A DNA stretch of 64,000 nucleotides from Micrococcales bacterium KH10 (GCA_900188465.1 FZPE01000003.1:186001-250000), one strand, 5' to 3'; numbered from the stretch's first letter, positions 44,333 through 53,361 are shown. The notes: generated by a model from the letters alone, not told the origin. Numbers and translations are program-made.

Positions 44333-46390
44333 GTGAACGCGTTCCGTAAGTGGCGGTATGGCAACTGGTTCATTCCCGTTGTCTCGGGCCTCCTCATTCT
44401 CGTGTCGTTCGGCGTCGAGAAGCTCTTCGGTGGCGTCTGGAACGTCACGGTCGGTCCGCATTGGTGGATGGACGCTGGCGAACACGCCCACGGTTCTGGT
44501 CATGTGTTTACCCTTGCGAACGCGTTCATGCTCGCCGCAGCAATTGTCGCGGGGTACGGAATCGTCGTGAAGGCCGTCCGGGCACTGCTCGTAAAGTTCA
44601 TCAGTATCGACCTGCTCGTATCGGTTGCAGCGATCGGCGCGACACTCATCGGCAACTTCTGGGAAGCTGCCGCCGTGACGTTCCTCTTCGCGATCGGTCA
44701 CGCACTCGAAGCCGGCACGATGAACAAGACCCGTGCAGCGCTCGCTGAGTTGGTCGCGGTGGCCCCCGACGTTGCAGTCGTGATGCGCGACGGTGAGCAG
44801 GTCGAGATCGCCGCACATCAGGTGCGCATGGGCGAGATCGTGCTCGTAAAGAACGGAGCGAAAGTTCCCGTCGACGGGCAGGTCGTGTCAGGCACCGGAG
44901 CGATCGACGAGGCATCGATCACGGGTGAGTCGATCCCGGTCGAAAAGACGAAGTCAGATCACGTGTTTGCGGGCACGATCTCGCGGGGCGGATTCCTACA
45001 GGTCATGGCGACCGGCATCGGAGCCGACACGACGCTCGCGCGCATCATTCACCGTGTCGAAGAAGCGCAGGATGCGAAAGCGAAAACGCAGGCATTTATC
45101 GACCGATTCTCGAAGTGGTACACGCCCGCGGTGATGGTACTCGCGCTTGCGGCGGGCCTCATCTCTGGTGACGTAGTGCTCGGCCTCACGTTGCTCGTGA
45201 TCGGTTGCCCGGGCGCGCTCGTCATCTCGATTCCCGTGGCGATCGTAGCGGGAATCGGCCGCTCGGCCCGCAACGGGATTCTCATCAAGGGCGGCGAGTA
45301 TCTCGAAACCTCGGCCAAGATCTCGGCCGTCGCAGTCGATAAGACGGGGACTCTCACCGAGGGCCGCCCGGTACTCACCGACATCGTTGTGCTCAATCCT
45401 GAAGCGGATCGGCGCGAGGTGCTTCGCTGGGCAGCCGCCGCAGAAGCAGGGTCCGAGCACCCACTTGCCCGCCCGATCCTCGACACCGCACGAGAAGAAG
45501 GAGTGGCCCCCGAGGGCCTTCCGGGATCGGTCACACCGGTCGTGGGCAAGGGGATCGTGGCCGACGCTCGCGGCAAGCGGGTACTCATCGGTAACGTGCC
45601 GCTGCTCGAACAGTACGGGATCGTGAACGACGCGGGGGCGGCTGTGGCTGCGAACAAACTGGCAGCGGCAGGCAAGACCCCCATGATTGTCGCGGTCGAT
45701 GAGAGCGTGCTTGGCGTAATCGGTTTCGCAGATACGATCCGCGAGGATGCCCCCGAGATGATCAGGCGCTTGCACGCTGGCGGGGTGCAGAAGGTGGTGA
45801 TGCTCACCGGAGATACGCGCCTTGTCGCCGAAGCCATCGGTGAGGCGGTCGGCATCGATGAGATCCATGCTTCGTTGCTACCCGAGGACAAGCTCGACGC
45901 TGTCGCGCGGTTGCAGCGCGAGGGGCACACGGTCGCGATGGTGGGCGACGGCGTGAACGACGCCCCGGCCCTCGCGACCGCCGACATTGGTGTTGCCATG
46001 GGTGCAGCGGGCTCAGCGGTGGCCGTGGAGACGGCAGACATTGCCCTGATGGGCGACAACCTCTTGAAACTGCCCGAAGCAATCAGCCTCGCCAAACGCA
46101 CCGTGAACGTCATGCGCCAGAACATCTGGATCGCGCTCATCACCGTTGTCGTGCTACTCGTCGGGGTCTTCGCAGGGGGTGTCACGATGGCTATCGGCAT
46201 GTTCGTGCACGAGGGATCGGTGCTCATCGTAATCCTCAACGCGATGCGCCTGCTGCGCAACACCCAAGGAGCCACTGCGTTGTCGAGGAGTGAACGCGCC
46301 CGAGCCGCACCGAAACAGGCCGCCCGGTCGAACCAGCCACGGCCCAGAGTTCATCCGAACTTCCATCTTGAGAATGGACCACACACATGA
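44333..46390 (+). CDS. P1B-type metal ATPase with CPG membrane motif
   Basis: 685 residues. The membrane metal motif is IGCPGALVISIP, with Gly where CPC or CPS pumps have Cys or Ser. TGES, DKTGTLTEG, GSEHPLA and GDGVNDAPAL are intact. No HMA domain; the periplasm-facing loop between helices has HWWMDAGEHAHGSGH, five His. A long basic tail (RAAPKQAARSNQPRPRVHP) ends the protein. GTG at 44333 follows AAAGGCGG. Cargo uncertain: the HMA chaperone next door argues for copper or another soft metal. Stop overlaps the cupin ATG. Confidence 0.85.
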   Translation: MNAFRKWRYGNWFIPVVSGLLILVSFGVEKLFGGVWNVTVGPHWWMDAGEHAHGSGHVFTLANAFMLAAAIVAGYGIVVKAVRALLVKFISIDLLVSVAAIGATLIGNFWEAAAVTFLFAIGHALEAGTMNKTRAALAELVAVAPDVAVVMRDGEQVEIAAHQVRMGEIVLVKNGAKVPVDGQVVSGTGAIDEASITGESIPVEKTKSDHVFAGTISRGGFLQVMATGIGADTTLARIIHRVEEAQDAKAKTQAFIDRFSKWYTPAVMVLALAAGLISGDVVLGLTLLVIGCPGALVISIPVAIVAGIGRSARNGILIKGGEYLETSAKISAVAVDKTGTLTEGRPVLTDIVVLNPEADRREVLRWAAAAEAGSEHPLARPILDTAREEGVAPEGLPGSVTPVVGKGIVADARGKRVLIGNVPLLEQYGIVNDAGAAVAANKLAAAGKTPMIVAVDESVLGVIGFADTIREDAPEMIRRLHAGGVQKVVMLTGDTRLVAEAIGEAVGIDEIHASLLPEDKLDAVARLQREGHTVAMVGDGVNDAPALATADIGVAMGAAGSAVAVETADIALMGDNLLKLPEAISLAKRTVNVMRQNIWIALITVVVLLVGVFAGGVTMAIGMFVHEGSVLIVILNAMRLLRNTQGATALSRSERARAAPKQAARSNQPRPRVHPNFHLENGPHT

Positions 46391-46818
46391 GTGAGAACCA
46401 GTTCAGCGTCGGCGAGAAGGCGACGCACTTCATCATCGACGAGGTCGCGAAAGCAAACACGAATTTTCGTCAGGTGCTCTGGACGGGAAAGCATTCCCAA
46501 CTCGTTGCGATGACGATTCCGGTGGGCGGGGCGATCGGCGACGAGGTGCATGACACGACCGACCAGTTGCTGAGTTTTGTGTCGGGCAGCGGAGAGGCCG
46601 ACCTTGACGGCGAGACGCACACCGTTGATGCTGGCGACCTGTGCGCTGTCCCGGCCGGTACTCGCCACAACTTCCGCAACACTGGCGATGAGCCTTTGGT
46701 GCTCTACACCGTCTATTCACCTCCGGAGCACGCAATTGACGCGGAGTATGCCACGAAGGAACTCGCTGATGCGGCAGAGGCTTCGGGTGAAGACGCTCCG
46801 CCACAGGCAACCACGTAA
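46387..46818 (+). CDS. Cupin-domain protein
   Basis: 143 residues. Motif 1 region DEVHDTTDQLLSFVSGSGEA and motif 2 region DAGDLCAVPAGTRHNFRNTG define a single cupin barrel with His/Asp candidates for a metal site. The C-terminal tail is acidic/alanine-rich. Starts within the stop of the ATPase (ATGA), so coexpressed with it. Reaction unknown; small cupins of this type bind metal or act in quinone/sugar chemistry. Confidence 0.8.
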   Translation: MSENQFSVGEKATHFIIDEVAKANTNFRQVLWTGKHSQLVAMTIPVGGAIGDEVHDTTDQLLSFVSGSGEADLDGETHTVDAGDLCAVPAGTRHNFRNTGDEPLVLYTVYSPPEHAIDAEYATKELADAAEASGEDAPPQATT

Positions 46819-46853
46819 GTGTCACTCACCTGGAAAATGAGGAGAAGTCAATA

Positions 46854-47759
46854 ATGTCGAAAGCGCTGGTCTTCGCCGCCTATGGCGGCCCCGAGACGCA
46901 GGAACTCGTTGAACGCCCCGCTCCGACGCCTGGGCCTGGAGAGCTCGTGATCGAAGTGAAAGCGGCCGGGGTGAACCCTGCTGACTGGAAGATCCGTGCG
47001 GGGCAGATGGGCTCCCACTGGCCACTTCCCGCACCGATGGGCCGAGAGGCCTCCGGTGTCGTCACCGCCGTAGGCGCAGAGGTCGAGAACTTCGCTGTCG
47101 GTGACATGGTGCTCGGCCTCGCGGCCAAAGGACAGGGAACGTTCGCGAAGCACGCGGTGTTGGATGCGGCACAAACCGTCCAGAAGCCCGAAGAGCTATC
47201 CTTTGCTGACGCTGCAGCACTGCCTGTCGCAGGGGCGACTGCGTATGACGTGACGCATCAGATCGAGCTGGAACCTGGTCAGACGATGCTGATTCTTGGC
47301 GCCGGAGGTGGGGTCGGGCTGATGGCGGCGCAGATCGGCAATGTGCACAAGTTCACGGTCATCGGTGTGGCCAGTGCAGCGAAGCAGAAACTGGTGGAGT
47401 CGACCGGCGCGACGTTCGTTGCCTCCGGGGAGGGTGCGGCTGACCGGGTGCGTGCCATCGCGCCGGAGGGTGTTGATGTGCTCATCGACCTGGTCGGTGG
47501 GCAGGCGCTTCGTGATCTCGCGGTCGTCGCCAAAGACCCGAGCGTCATCATCAGTACCGCAGACCCGACCACCGTGCAGCAACTCGGTGGCGTATCGGTG
47601 GTGCGCACGCGTGAAGGGCTCGAGAAGGTCACCGGCGTCGCCCAGTACGGTCTCGTCGACCCGCAGGTGACGGACCGGTACAGTCTCGATCGGGCTGCGG
47701 AAGCCGTCGCCATGGTGGAGGCCGGGCACACTGCAGGCAAAGTGATCATCGAACCATGA
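46854..47759 (+). CDS. Zinc-free MDR family NADPH:quinone oxidoreductase-like protein
   Basis: 301 residues of the medium-chain dehydrogenase/reductase fold: GVNPADWKIRAG, PMGREASGVVTAVG, the nucleotide site ILGAGGGVGLMAAQIG and C-terminal AAEAVAMVEAGHTAGKVII. No structural zinc cysteines. Probably reduces quinones or enones with NADPH, a reasonable companion of metal stress. Good ribosome site (GAGGAGAA). Stop overlaps the next ORF by ATGA. Confidence 0.87.
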   Translation: MSKALVFAAYGGPETQELVERPAPTPGPGELVIEVKAAGVNPADWKIRAGQMGSHWPLPAPMGREASGVVTAVGAEVENFAVGDMVLGLAAKGQGTFAKHAVLDAAQTVQKPEELSFADAAALPVAGATAYDVTHQIELEPGQTMLILGAGGGVGLMAAQIGNVHKFTVIGVASAAKQKLVESTGATFVASGEGAADRVRAIAPEGVDVLIDLVGGQALRDLAVVAKDPSVIISTADPTTVQQLGGVSVVRTREGLEKVTGVAQYGLVDPQVTDRYSLDRAAEAVAMVEAGHTAGKVIIEP

Positions 47760-48145
47760 CCCAGCGGCCTGAGGCACCGACGGACGCCGTATTCACAGCA
47801 GCACGGACGTCTGATCCTGTGGCCTCAATAAACCGGGTGGCCGATGCATACGGGTCGCCTGAGGTTGATATCGAGGGCATTCTCGGTGCCGAGATCTCAC
47901 CGGATGACCCTGATCGTGCGGTCATCGAGCCGTGGGCCGCGGCAGTCGATGGCCCCATTCTCGATGTCGGCGCGGGGCCGCGGCTAGAGGCATTCGACCA
48001 TCCGATCGCCGCCGCATACCGGTGGCCGATGAACAAAATTGTCGAAGCCCTCACCCACGCCGGGTTCGATGTGATCGGGCAGCGCTCGAACCCGCGGACG
48101 CCCCACGCGTACATCACTGCACGCGCCACCCCTGGCTTCAGCTGA
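47756..48145 (+). pseudogene. SAM-dependent methyltransferase with internal deletion
   Basis: 129 codons. The start (VADAYGSPEVDIEGILG, PWAAAVDGPILDVGAG) is the first half of a class I methyltransferase up to the SAM-binding glycine motif. The frame then jumps to RLEAFDHPIAAAYRWP, which in intact relatives stands near the C-terminus, and finishes normally (HAYITARA). About 100 residues of the core are gone without loss of frame. Enzymatic activity is unlikely. Confidence 0.65.
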
Positions 48146-48180
48146 AGCGCGGGTGTTGTGCCATGAGTCGCCATACTAGA

Positions 48181-48233
48181 AGGGAATGGAAGGGAAGGGA
48201 AGGGAAGGGAAGGGAAGGGAAGGGAAGGGAAGG
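48181..48233. repeat. Pentanucleotide tandem repeat (AGGGA)n ending at the crp start codon
   Basis: Eight perfect AGGGA units occupy 48191-48230, preceded by AGGGA ATGGA and followed by AGG directly before ATG 48234. Each unit is itself a Shine-Dalgarno-like sequence. An upstream ATG at 48186, inside the first imperfect unit, is in frame with the regulator only for certain copy numbers, because each unit shifts the frame by five bases. Confidence 0.9.
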
Positions 48234-48962
48234 ATGCCGTTGGCTGTTTCAACCGATGTGGATGCTGATCCAGCAAATGATCTCTGCGTGGCCCGTGTAC
48301 CACTGTTTCAAGGGCTCACACATGCGCAGCAAGTGGAAGTTGCGGGATTTGCACGTACCGTCCGATTAGACGCTGTCGAGCAGGCGTATACAGCAGGCTC
48401 GGATCTGTCGCAGTTGATGGTGGTGCACACCGGTCAGGTGAAGATCGCTCGCACAAGTGCGGCTGGGCACGAGCAGGTGATCCGGGTCCTCGGGCCGGGC
48501 GACTTCATCGGAGAGTCCGCGTTTCTCACCGGCACGAGACCCGATCACGCAGCAGAAGCACTCGTGTATACCGAACTGTGCGTGTTCCGTCATGCCGATC
48601 TCGGGCGTCTCGTCGAGAAGCATCCGAGCATCGGGCTGCGCATGCTGCAAGGAGTGAGTCAGCGCTTGGATGATACTGAGGCGCGACTGGCTTCTGTCAT
48701 CTCGGGAAACGTGAGCTCTCGTCTCGCCGATTACCTGCTCTCGCTCCCTGCGACGCCAGGGCCGCGAGGAGTCATCGACGTGACGCTGCCGCTCGCAAAG
48801 AAGGACATCGCTTCGCTCCTGTCCACGACACCAGAGTCCCTCAGTCGGCAACTTCGCAAACTCACCGACACCGGGGTAATCTCACAACAGGACCAGGGGC
48901 GGATCACGATCACTGATGTGACCGCGCTCACCGCACTCTCAACACTCTCGAAGAGAGACTGA
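48234..48962 (+). CDS. Crp/Fnr-family transcriptional regulator
   Basis: 242 residues from ATG 48234. N-terminal cNMP-binding-like beta barrel (VVHTGQVKIARTS, VLGPGDFIGESAFLTGTRPD), dimerisation helix, and C-terminal HTH_Crp (LAKKDIASLLSTTPESLSRQ, LRKLTDTGVISQQ). No Cys cluster of oxygen-sensing FNR; one Cys near the N-terminus and one in TELCVFRH. With eight repeat units a longer form adding MEGKGREGKGREGKGR from ATG 48186 is possible. Candidate target: the FNR-like box at 43939. Encoded just before the second ATPase. Confidence 0.88.
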   Translation: MPLAVSTDVDADPANDLCVARVPLFQGLTHAQQVEVAGFARTVRLDAVEQAYTAGSDLSQLMVVHTGQVKIARTSAAGHEQVIRVLGPGDFIGESAFLTGTRPDHAAEALVYTELCVFRHADLGRLVEKHPSIGLRMLQGVSQRLDDTEARLASVISGNVSSRLADYLLSLPATPGPRGVIDVTLPLAKKDIASLLSTTPESLSRQLRKLTDTGVISQQDQGRITITDVTALTALSTLSKRD

Positions 48963-48972
48963 AAACAGCACC

Positions 48973-50898
48973 GTGCCAGCCCAGACCATCGCCCCACGTA
49001 CCTCGGAAGCGTCACACGCAATGTCTTCGACGGTGGAATTTCTTCGCAACCGCAAGCTCATGATGTTCGTGCTCGTCGGTTTGGCGACCGGGGTTATGCT
49101 CTGGCTGACCGGCGCAGAGATAGCTCTCGGGGTCACCGCATACTTGGTGCTCGGTATCGTGATCGTGATCACCGCGATCGACATGTTCAAAGATCTGATG
49201 CGCGGACATTGGGGGCTCGACATTCTTGCGGTCATCGCCATGATCGCGACACTCGCCGTACAGGAATATGTCGCGGGGCTCATAATCGCGTTGATGCTCA
49301 CCGGAGGGGAAGCACTCGAAGACCTCGCCGCTCGCCGCGCGAGCCGAGAACTCGACCAACTGTTGAACCGAGCCCCAGCATTCGCGGGTCGAATTCACCC
49401 GGTAACAGGTGAGGTCGAACGCATCGCGATCGAAGAGGTGAAAGTCGGCGACGAACTGCTGGTGCGCTCCTCAGAGATCCTCCCCGTCGACGGGGTGCTC
49501 CTATCGGATCACGCGACGATTGATGAATCATCCGTGACCGGTGAACCGATCCCGGTGAACTACCACGCGGGCGACCCACTGCTTTCTGGAACGGTCAACA
49601 GCACGACGAGCTTCACGATGCGCGCGCAGAAGGTGGCAGCCGATTCGAACTACGCCTCGATCGTACGGTTGGTCGAGGAAGCCGTGGACTCCCGGGCACC
49701 GATGGTGCGACTCGCCGACCGTTATGCGGTGCCGTTCACCATTGTGTCATTGCTGATTGCGGGCTTCGCGTGGTTTCTCAGCGGGGATCCGGTGCGATTT
49801 GCCGAGGTGCTCGTCGTGGCGACGCCGTGCCCGCTGCTGATCGCCACCCCGGTCGCGTTTATGGGCGGGATGAGTTCCGCGGCAAAGCTCAACGTCATCA
49901 TCAAAGACGGTGGCGTGTTAGAGGTGCTCGCCCGGGTCCGTGCAGTCGCATTCGACAAGACCGGCACCTTGACCGAAGGTAAAGCCGACGTCGTCGAGAT
50001 TCACCCTGCTGCTCGCACCGTAGACGAGACGCTGCAGCTCGCGGCCGCCGCCGAGCAGTACTCCGTGCACGTGTTCGCCGATCCGATCGTGGCATCGGCA
50101 CGCACACAGCAACTTGAGCTTCCCAAAGTGGTGACGGCCGACGAGGTGGCAACAAACGGTGTCCTCGCCTCCCTGGCAGACGGCACTTCGGTGCGAGTGG
50201 GCAAGCCCTCATTTATCGAAGAGGTGACCGGGCCGATCGATCGACCCGTACTCTCAGCTGGGGAGACGGCCGTCTACGTATCGGTCGGTGACGAGCTCGC
50301 CGGAGTGATCATCTTGTCCGACCCGATTCGTGAGCAGTCTGCAGACACGGTGTCCCGTCTTCGCCGAGCAGGCGTAGCCGAGATCGCGATGGTGACCGGT
50401 GATATCACGTCGACCGCGGAGTCTGTCGCACACGCGGTCGACATTCAGACGGTGCACGCTGAGACCACTCCCCAGACCAAGGTGCGGATTGTGCAGGCGA
50501 TGCGGCCGAGACCCGTACTCATGGTCGGCGATGGGATCAATGATGCCCCGGTGCTGGCGGCCGCCGATGTCGGTGTTGCGATGGCGGGCAGGGGTGCAAC
50601 GGTAGCGAGCGAGTCAGCAGCGGCGGTGATCACCTCGAACGACATCGCGCGAGTGGCAGACGTGGCCTATGTCTCGCGGCGCACGGTGCAGATCGCCCTG
50701 CAGTCGATCTGGATGGGCATCATCATCTCAGTCGGTTTGATGCTCGTCGCCGCATTCGGCTATTTGCCGGCGGTGGTGGGAGCGCTGCTGCAAGAGATTG
50801 TTGACCTTGTGGCCATTCTGTCGGCGCTCCGCACGCTCCGAGCGCACCGGAGTGCGCGGCGCGAGAGCCCTGCTCGGCGGGAAGTGCCGGTAGGCTAA
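48973..50898 (+). CDS. P1B-type metal ATPase with TPC membrane motif
   Basis: 641 residues. Membrane motif ATPCPLLIATPVAF, actuator TGEP, DKTGTLTEG and GDGINDAPVL. The HP motif region reads EQYSVHVFADPIV, so the Pro of SEHPLA is not in place. No HMA domain and no His-rich tail. TPC pumps have been grouped as P1B-5 with Ni or Fe suggested for some, but many are untested, so cargo is left open. GTG 48973 lies ten bases after the regulator's stop; ATG 49021 is an alternative. Confidence 0.82.
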   Translation: MPAQTIAPRTSEASHAMSSTVEFLRNRKLMMFVLVGLATGVMLWLTGAEIALGVTAYLVLGIVIVITAIDMFKDLMRGHWGLDILAVIAMIATLAVQEYVAGLIIALMLTGGEALEDLAARRASRELDQLLNRAPAFAGRIHPVTGEVERIAIEEVKVGDELLVRSSEILPVDGVLLSDHATIDESSVTGEPIPVNYHAGDPLLSGTVNSTTSFTMRAQKVAADSNYASIVRLVEEAVDSRAPMVRLADRYAVPFTIVSLLIAGFAWFLSGDPVRFAEVLVVATPCPLLIATPVAFMGGMSSAAKLNVIIKDGGVLEVLARVRAVAFDKTGTLTEGKADVVEIHPAARTVDETLQLAAAAEQYSVHVFADPIVASARTQQLELPKVVTADEVATNGVLASLADGTSVRVGKPSFIEEVTGPIDRPVLSAGETAVYVSVGDELAGVIILSDPIREQSADTVSRLRRAGVAEIAMVTGDITSTAESVAHAVDIQTVHAETTPQTKVRIVQAMRPRPVLMVGDGINDAPVLAAADVGVAMAGRGATVASESAAAVITSNDIARVADVAYVSRRTVQIALQSIWMGIIISVGLMLVAAFGYLPAVVGALLQEIVDLVAILSALRTLRAHRSARRESPARREVPVG

Positions 50899-50920
50899 CC
50901 CGCGAGGCCGACTCACACAG

Positions 50921-51142
50921 TCACGATCGGATCAGCCGGTTGACCGCGGCAGTGGACTCCTGAGTCTTTTCGTGGGCGGCCTCGTCGCTAACATTGGCGG
51001 CATCGAGCACACAGTGCTTCAGGTGATCATCGAGGAGCCCCGTCGCCACCCCCTGCAGCGAGCGGGTGAGCGCACTGACCTGGGTCAGAATGTGGATACA
51101 GTACTGCTCTTCGTCGATCATGTTCGCGATGCCCAGGGCGCT
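50921..51142 (-). pseudogene. csoR: CsoR-family metalloregulator, 5'-truncated
   Basis: About 73 codons: MIDEEQYCIHILTQVSALTR, LLDDHLKHCVLDAANV. This is the C-terminal two thirds of a CsoR/RcnR four-helix regulator, with the His-Cys metal ligand pair in HLKHC. The first helix with the DNA-contacting Arg and the first Cys/His ligand region is absent; an in-frame TGA stands seven codons above the Met. Probably inactive. Its position beside two ATPases suggests it once controlled them. The gap 51143-51348 holds nothing I can name. Confidence 0.7.
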
Positions 51143-51348
51143 TCACTCAAGCCACCGGAGTGGTGACTCTGCTAGACCTGCTTCACACCACCCGGCCGTG
51201 TTACTGGCGCAACAACCGGCTGAGTCCGACCAATTTGTCACCCCAGGGAGGCGATAGATTTCTAGGCGCAGCCCGTGGTGTCATCCACGATGAGCCCCGC
51301 CTTGACGAGAGCCACGCGCACCGCCTTCCCTGTCTGATGAGGCCCTTC

Positions 51349-51703
51349 CTACCCGGTTACATCAGGACAAAAAGGGCAGCGTCGGGATAGGAACACCAAG
51401 TTAGCGGCGAAGCCATCGCCCTCGTCCGTGTCCCAGCAGTCCCACGCCACGGCCGTGTCATTGCCCCAGCCGAGGAACGCAGCGTTGCCCTCCACCCCTT
51501 TGCTGACATCACGGTAGGTCGCAGAACCATAGATGCCTGCCGGTACGACGTCAACGATGAACTGTGACGGCGCCTCGACGTGCCGCCGACCAGCCAGCCG
51601 ATCTCCACCTGAAGAGTGTCGTCCATATCGACAACGCGATAGTGCGTGAGCGGAGCACCGCAGCGCTCGATCCCTTGCGTGGCAGACCCCTCGATAGGCT
51701 GAC
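51349..51703 (-). pseudogene. GyrI-like small-molecule-binding domain, frameshifted
   Basis: One frame gives GIERCGAPLTHYRVVDMDDT then LQVEIGWLVGG, the next gives VEAPSQFIVDVVPAGIYGSA, NAAFLGWGND and CWDTDEGDGFAANLVF. Together these read as a GyrI/AraC effector-binding domain (SOUL-like repeat). A frameshift near 51580 joins the two, and the N-terminus is missing. Could be a stand-alone GyrI-like protein or the end of a MerR/AraC regulator. Confidence 0.6.
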
Positions 51704-51706
51704 CAC

Positions 51707-52177
51707 ATGATCAGTGGCACCGATGCGGATATTCAAGCCTTCTGGAATCAAGCACGCGAAGAGATCCCTGCCTTTCCCGCTGCTCCCCCGTCGGCGTGGG
51801 CATTCGGTGCGACGCCCGCCCACGCAGACGAGCTGCTTGCACTCGTCCTCAAAGGGGTCAAGACTGGCACGGCTTCCTCCCTGTGGGATTACGAGGCAAC
51901 CGGCGAGCCGCTGCCGGAAATCGGCGAACTGAGCATCGTCTTGGACGGTCGAGGCTCACCCCGAGCAGTCATCGAGACCACCGACGTTCAGATGGTCCCC
52001 TTCCACGAGGTGGACGACGAGCACGCCCGCAGTGAGGGAGAAGGCGATCGCACGCTCGCCCACTGGCGCGCCGTCCACGAACGTTACTGGCGCGACTATT
52101 CCGAAAACCAGCGCGGCTTCGCCCCGGATATGCCCGTCGTGTGCGAACGGTTCTGCCTCGTCCTGCCTCATCGGTGA
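51707..52177 (+). CDS. ASCH-domain protein
   Basis: 156 residues with the ASCH fold: FGATPAHADELLALVLKGVK, TGTASSLWDYEATGEPLPEIG, and the closing VVCERFCLV. ASCH domains bind RNA or modified nucleosides and some act as amidohydrolases or nucleases. It marks the return to stable sequence between the metal island and the Tad locus. Confidence 0.85.
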   Translation: MISGTDADIQAFWNQAREEIPAFPAAPPSAWAFGATPAHADELLALVLKGVKTGTASSLWDYEATGEPLPEIGELSIVLDGRGSPRAVIETTDVQMVPFHEVDDEHARSEGEGDRTLAHWRAVHERYWRDYSENQRGFAPDMPVVCERFCLVLPHR

Positions 52178-52275
52178 TCCGCTACCGCAGGTCAGATTCG
52201 TCCTATTACCGTAGAATCCCTAGCGCACGGTCTTGAAAGGCACGTCCTCAATCCCGACCTGACTGGAGGCTGTTC

Positions 52276-53361
52276 GTGCGGATTAAGGTAGCGATCCTCG
52301 ATCGCGATCTGGAGTACCTTGAACGTCGTCAATCCTTCTTGACGAATCTTTACGGCCAGCAATTGGAAGTGCTGGTATTCACCGATCCGCAAGCTGCAAT
52401 GGCAAGTGTCGAACGCGATCGAATCCGCGTGTTGATTATCGGCGAACACATCGACGTCAACCCCGACACGATCGTCCCCACCTGCGCCTGTGCCTTCTTG
52501 GTCGAGTCCAGCCAGATCGCCGAGTTCAATGGGGTCCGTGCCATCGGCCGGCACATTCCGGTGGACGAGTTCTATCGCGAGATCACGCTCCTGTTCGATT
52601 CAGTGTCGCGGGCCGCGCAATACCGTTCGAAGCACCCTGATGAGAGTGCATCGAAGATCGTCACCTTCACCTCTCCGGCCGGCGGTGTCGGCACGACCTC
52701 GGCCGCCGTGGCCTTCACACGAGTGCTCGCACTGGCCGGACATCGCCCGCTCTACCTGAACCTGGATCCGTTCCAGCAGACCGAGGACTTCCTCCAGACT
52801 CAGCCCAATGGCACCGGATCCTTCCACGACATCGTCTTCGCGATCAAAGAGCGCCGCAGTCTGGCGACACAGTTTGAGGCACGAGCGGTCTCAGATCAGT
52901 ACGGGGTGCGGTTCTTCTCGTCCGCCCCGCTGGCCGCCGATGTCAACGAGCTCAACGCCGACGATCTGATTTACCTGCTCGAACAGGTGATCAACCAGAA
53001 CACCTACGATTTCACCGTTGTCGACATCCCCTTTGCGCTAAGTGAAGCCGAGCGGAACGTGTTCAACGCCAGCGACCGAATCATCTGGGTGTCCAACGGC
53101 CGGCACACCGTCAACAACAAGATCACACGCGGTCTCGAAACGCTTTCAGTTGTCGATGAGCGCGAGGACACGCATATCTCGGCCAAGACGAACCTGCTAT
53201 ACAACCGGTTCTCTTCCAAGCTTTCATCACGTATCGCTGATCTTCCAGTTCCCGAACTGGGTGGAATCAACCGGTTCGAGAACGCCACCGAGTTGCAGGT
53301 CGTCGATGCCATTGTCGCTAGCGGGCGGCTCAGCCCGCTGGCCGGAGAGTTCAGCTCATGA
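52276..53361 (+). CDS. tadZ: TadZ/CpaE-like polar ATPase of the Tad system
   Basis: 361 residues. An N-terminal receiver-like domain (about 1-110, IKVAILDRDLEYLERR) lacks the usual phospho-acceptor context. The MinD/ParA-like domain follows with an atypical Walker A, SPAGGVGTTSAA near residue 134, in which both lysines of KGGxGKT are absent, as reported for TadZ proteins. Places the secretion machine at the pole in studied systems. GTG at 52276 has GGAGG six bases upstream. Stop overlaps the tadA start (ATGA). Confidence 0.88.
   Translation: MRIKVAILDRDLEYLERRQSFLTNLYGQQLEVLVFTDPQAAMASVERDRIRVLIIGEHIDVNPDTIVPTCACAFLVESSQIAEFNGVRAIGRHIPVDEFYREITLLFDSVSRAAQYRSKHPDESASKIVTFTSPAGGVGTTSAAVAFTRVLALAGHRPLYLNLDPFQQTEDFLQTQPNGTGSFHDIVFAIKERRSLATQFEARAVSDQYGVRFFSSAPLAADVNELNADDLIYLLEQVINQNTYDFTVVDIPFALSEAERNVFNASDRIIWVSNGRHTVNNKITRGLETLSVVDEREDTHISAKTNLLYNRFSSKLSSRIADLPVPELGGINRFENATELQVVDAIVASGRLSPLAGEFSS

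Noticed and set aside
51143-51348. Possible second copy of the tRNA-His 3' end as an att site
   Set aside because: Only CACCCCA is shared near 51239; too short to call a direct repeat.
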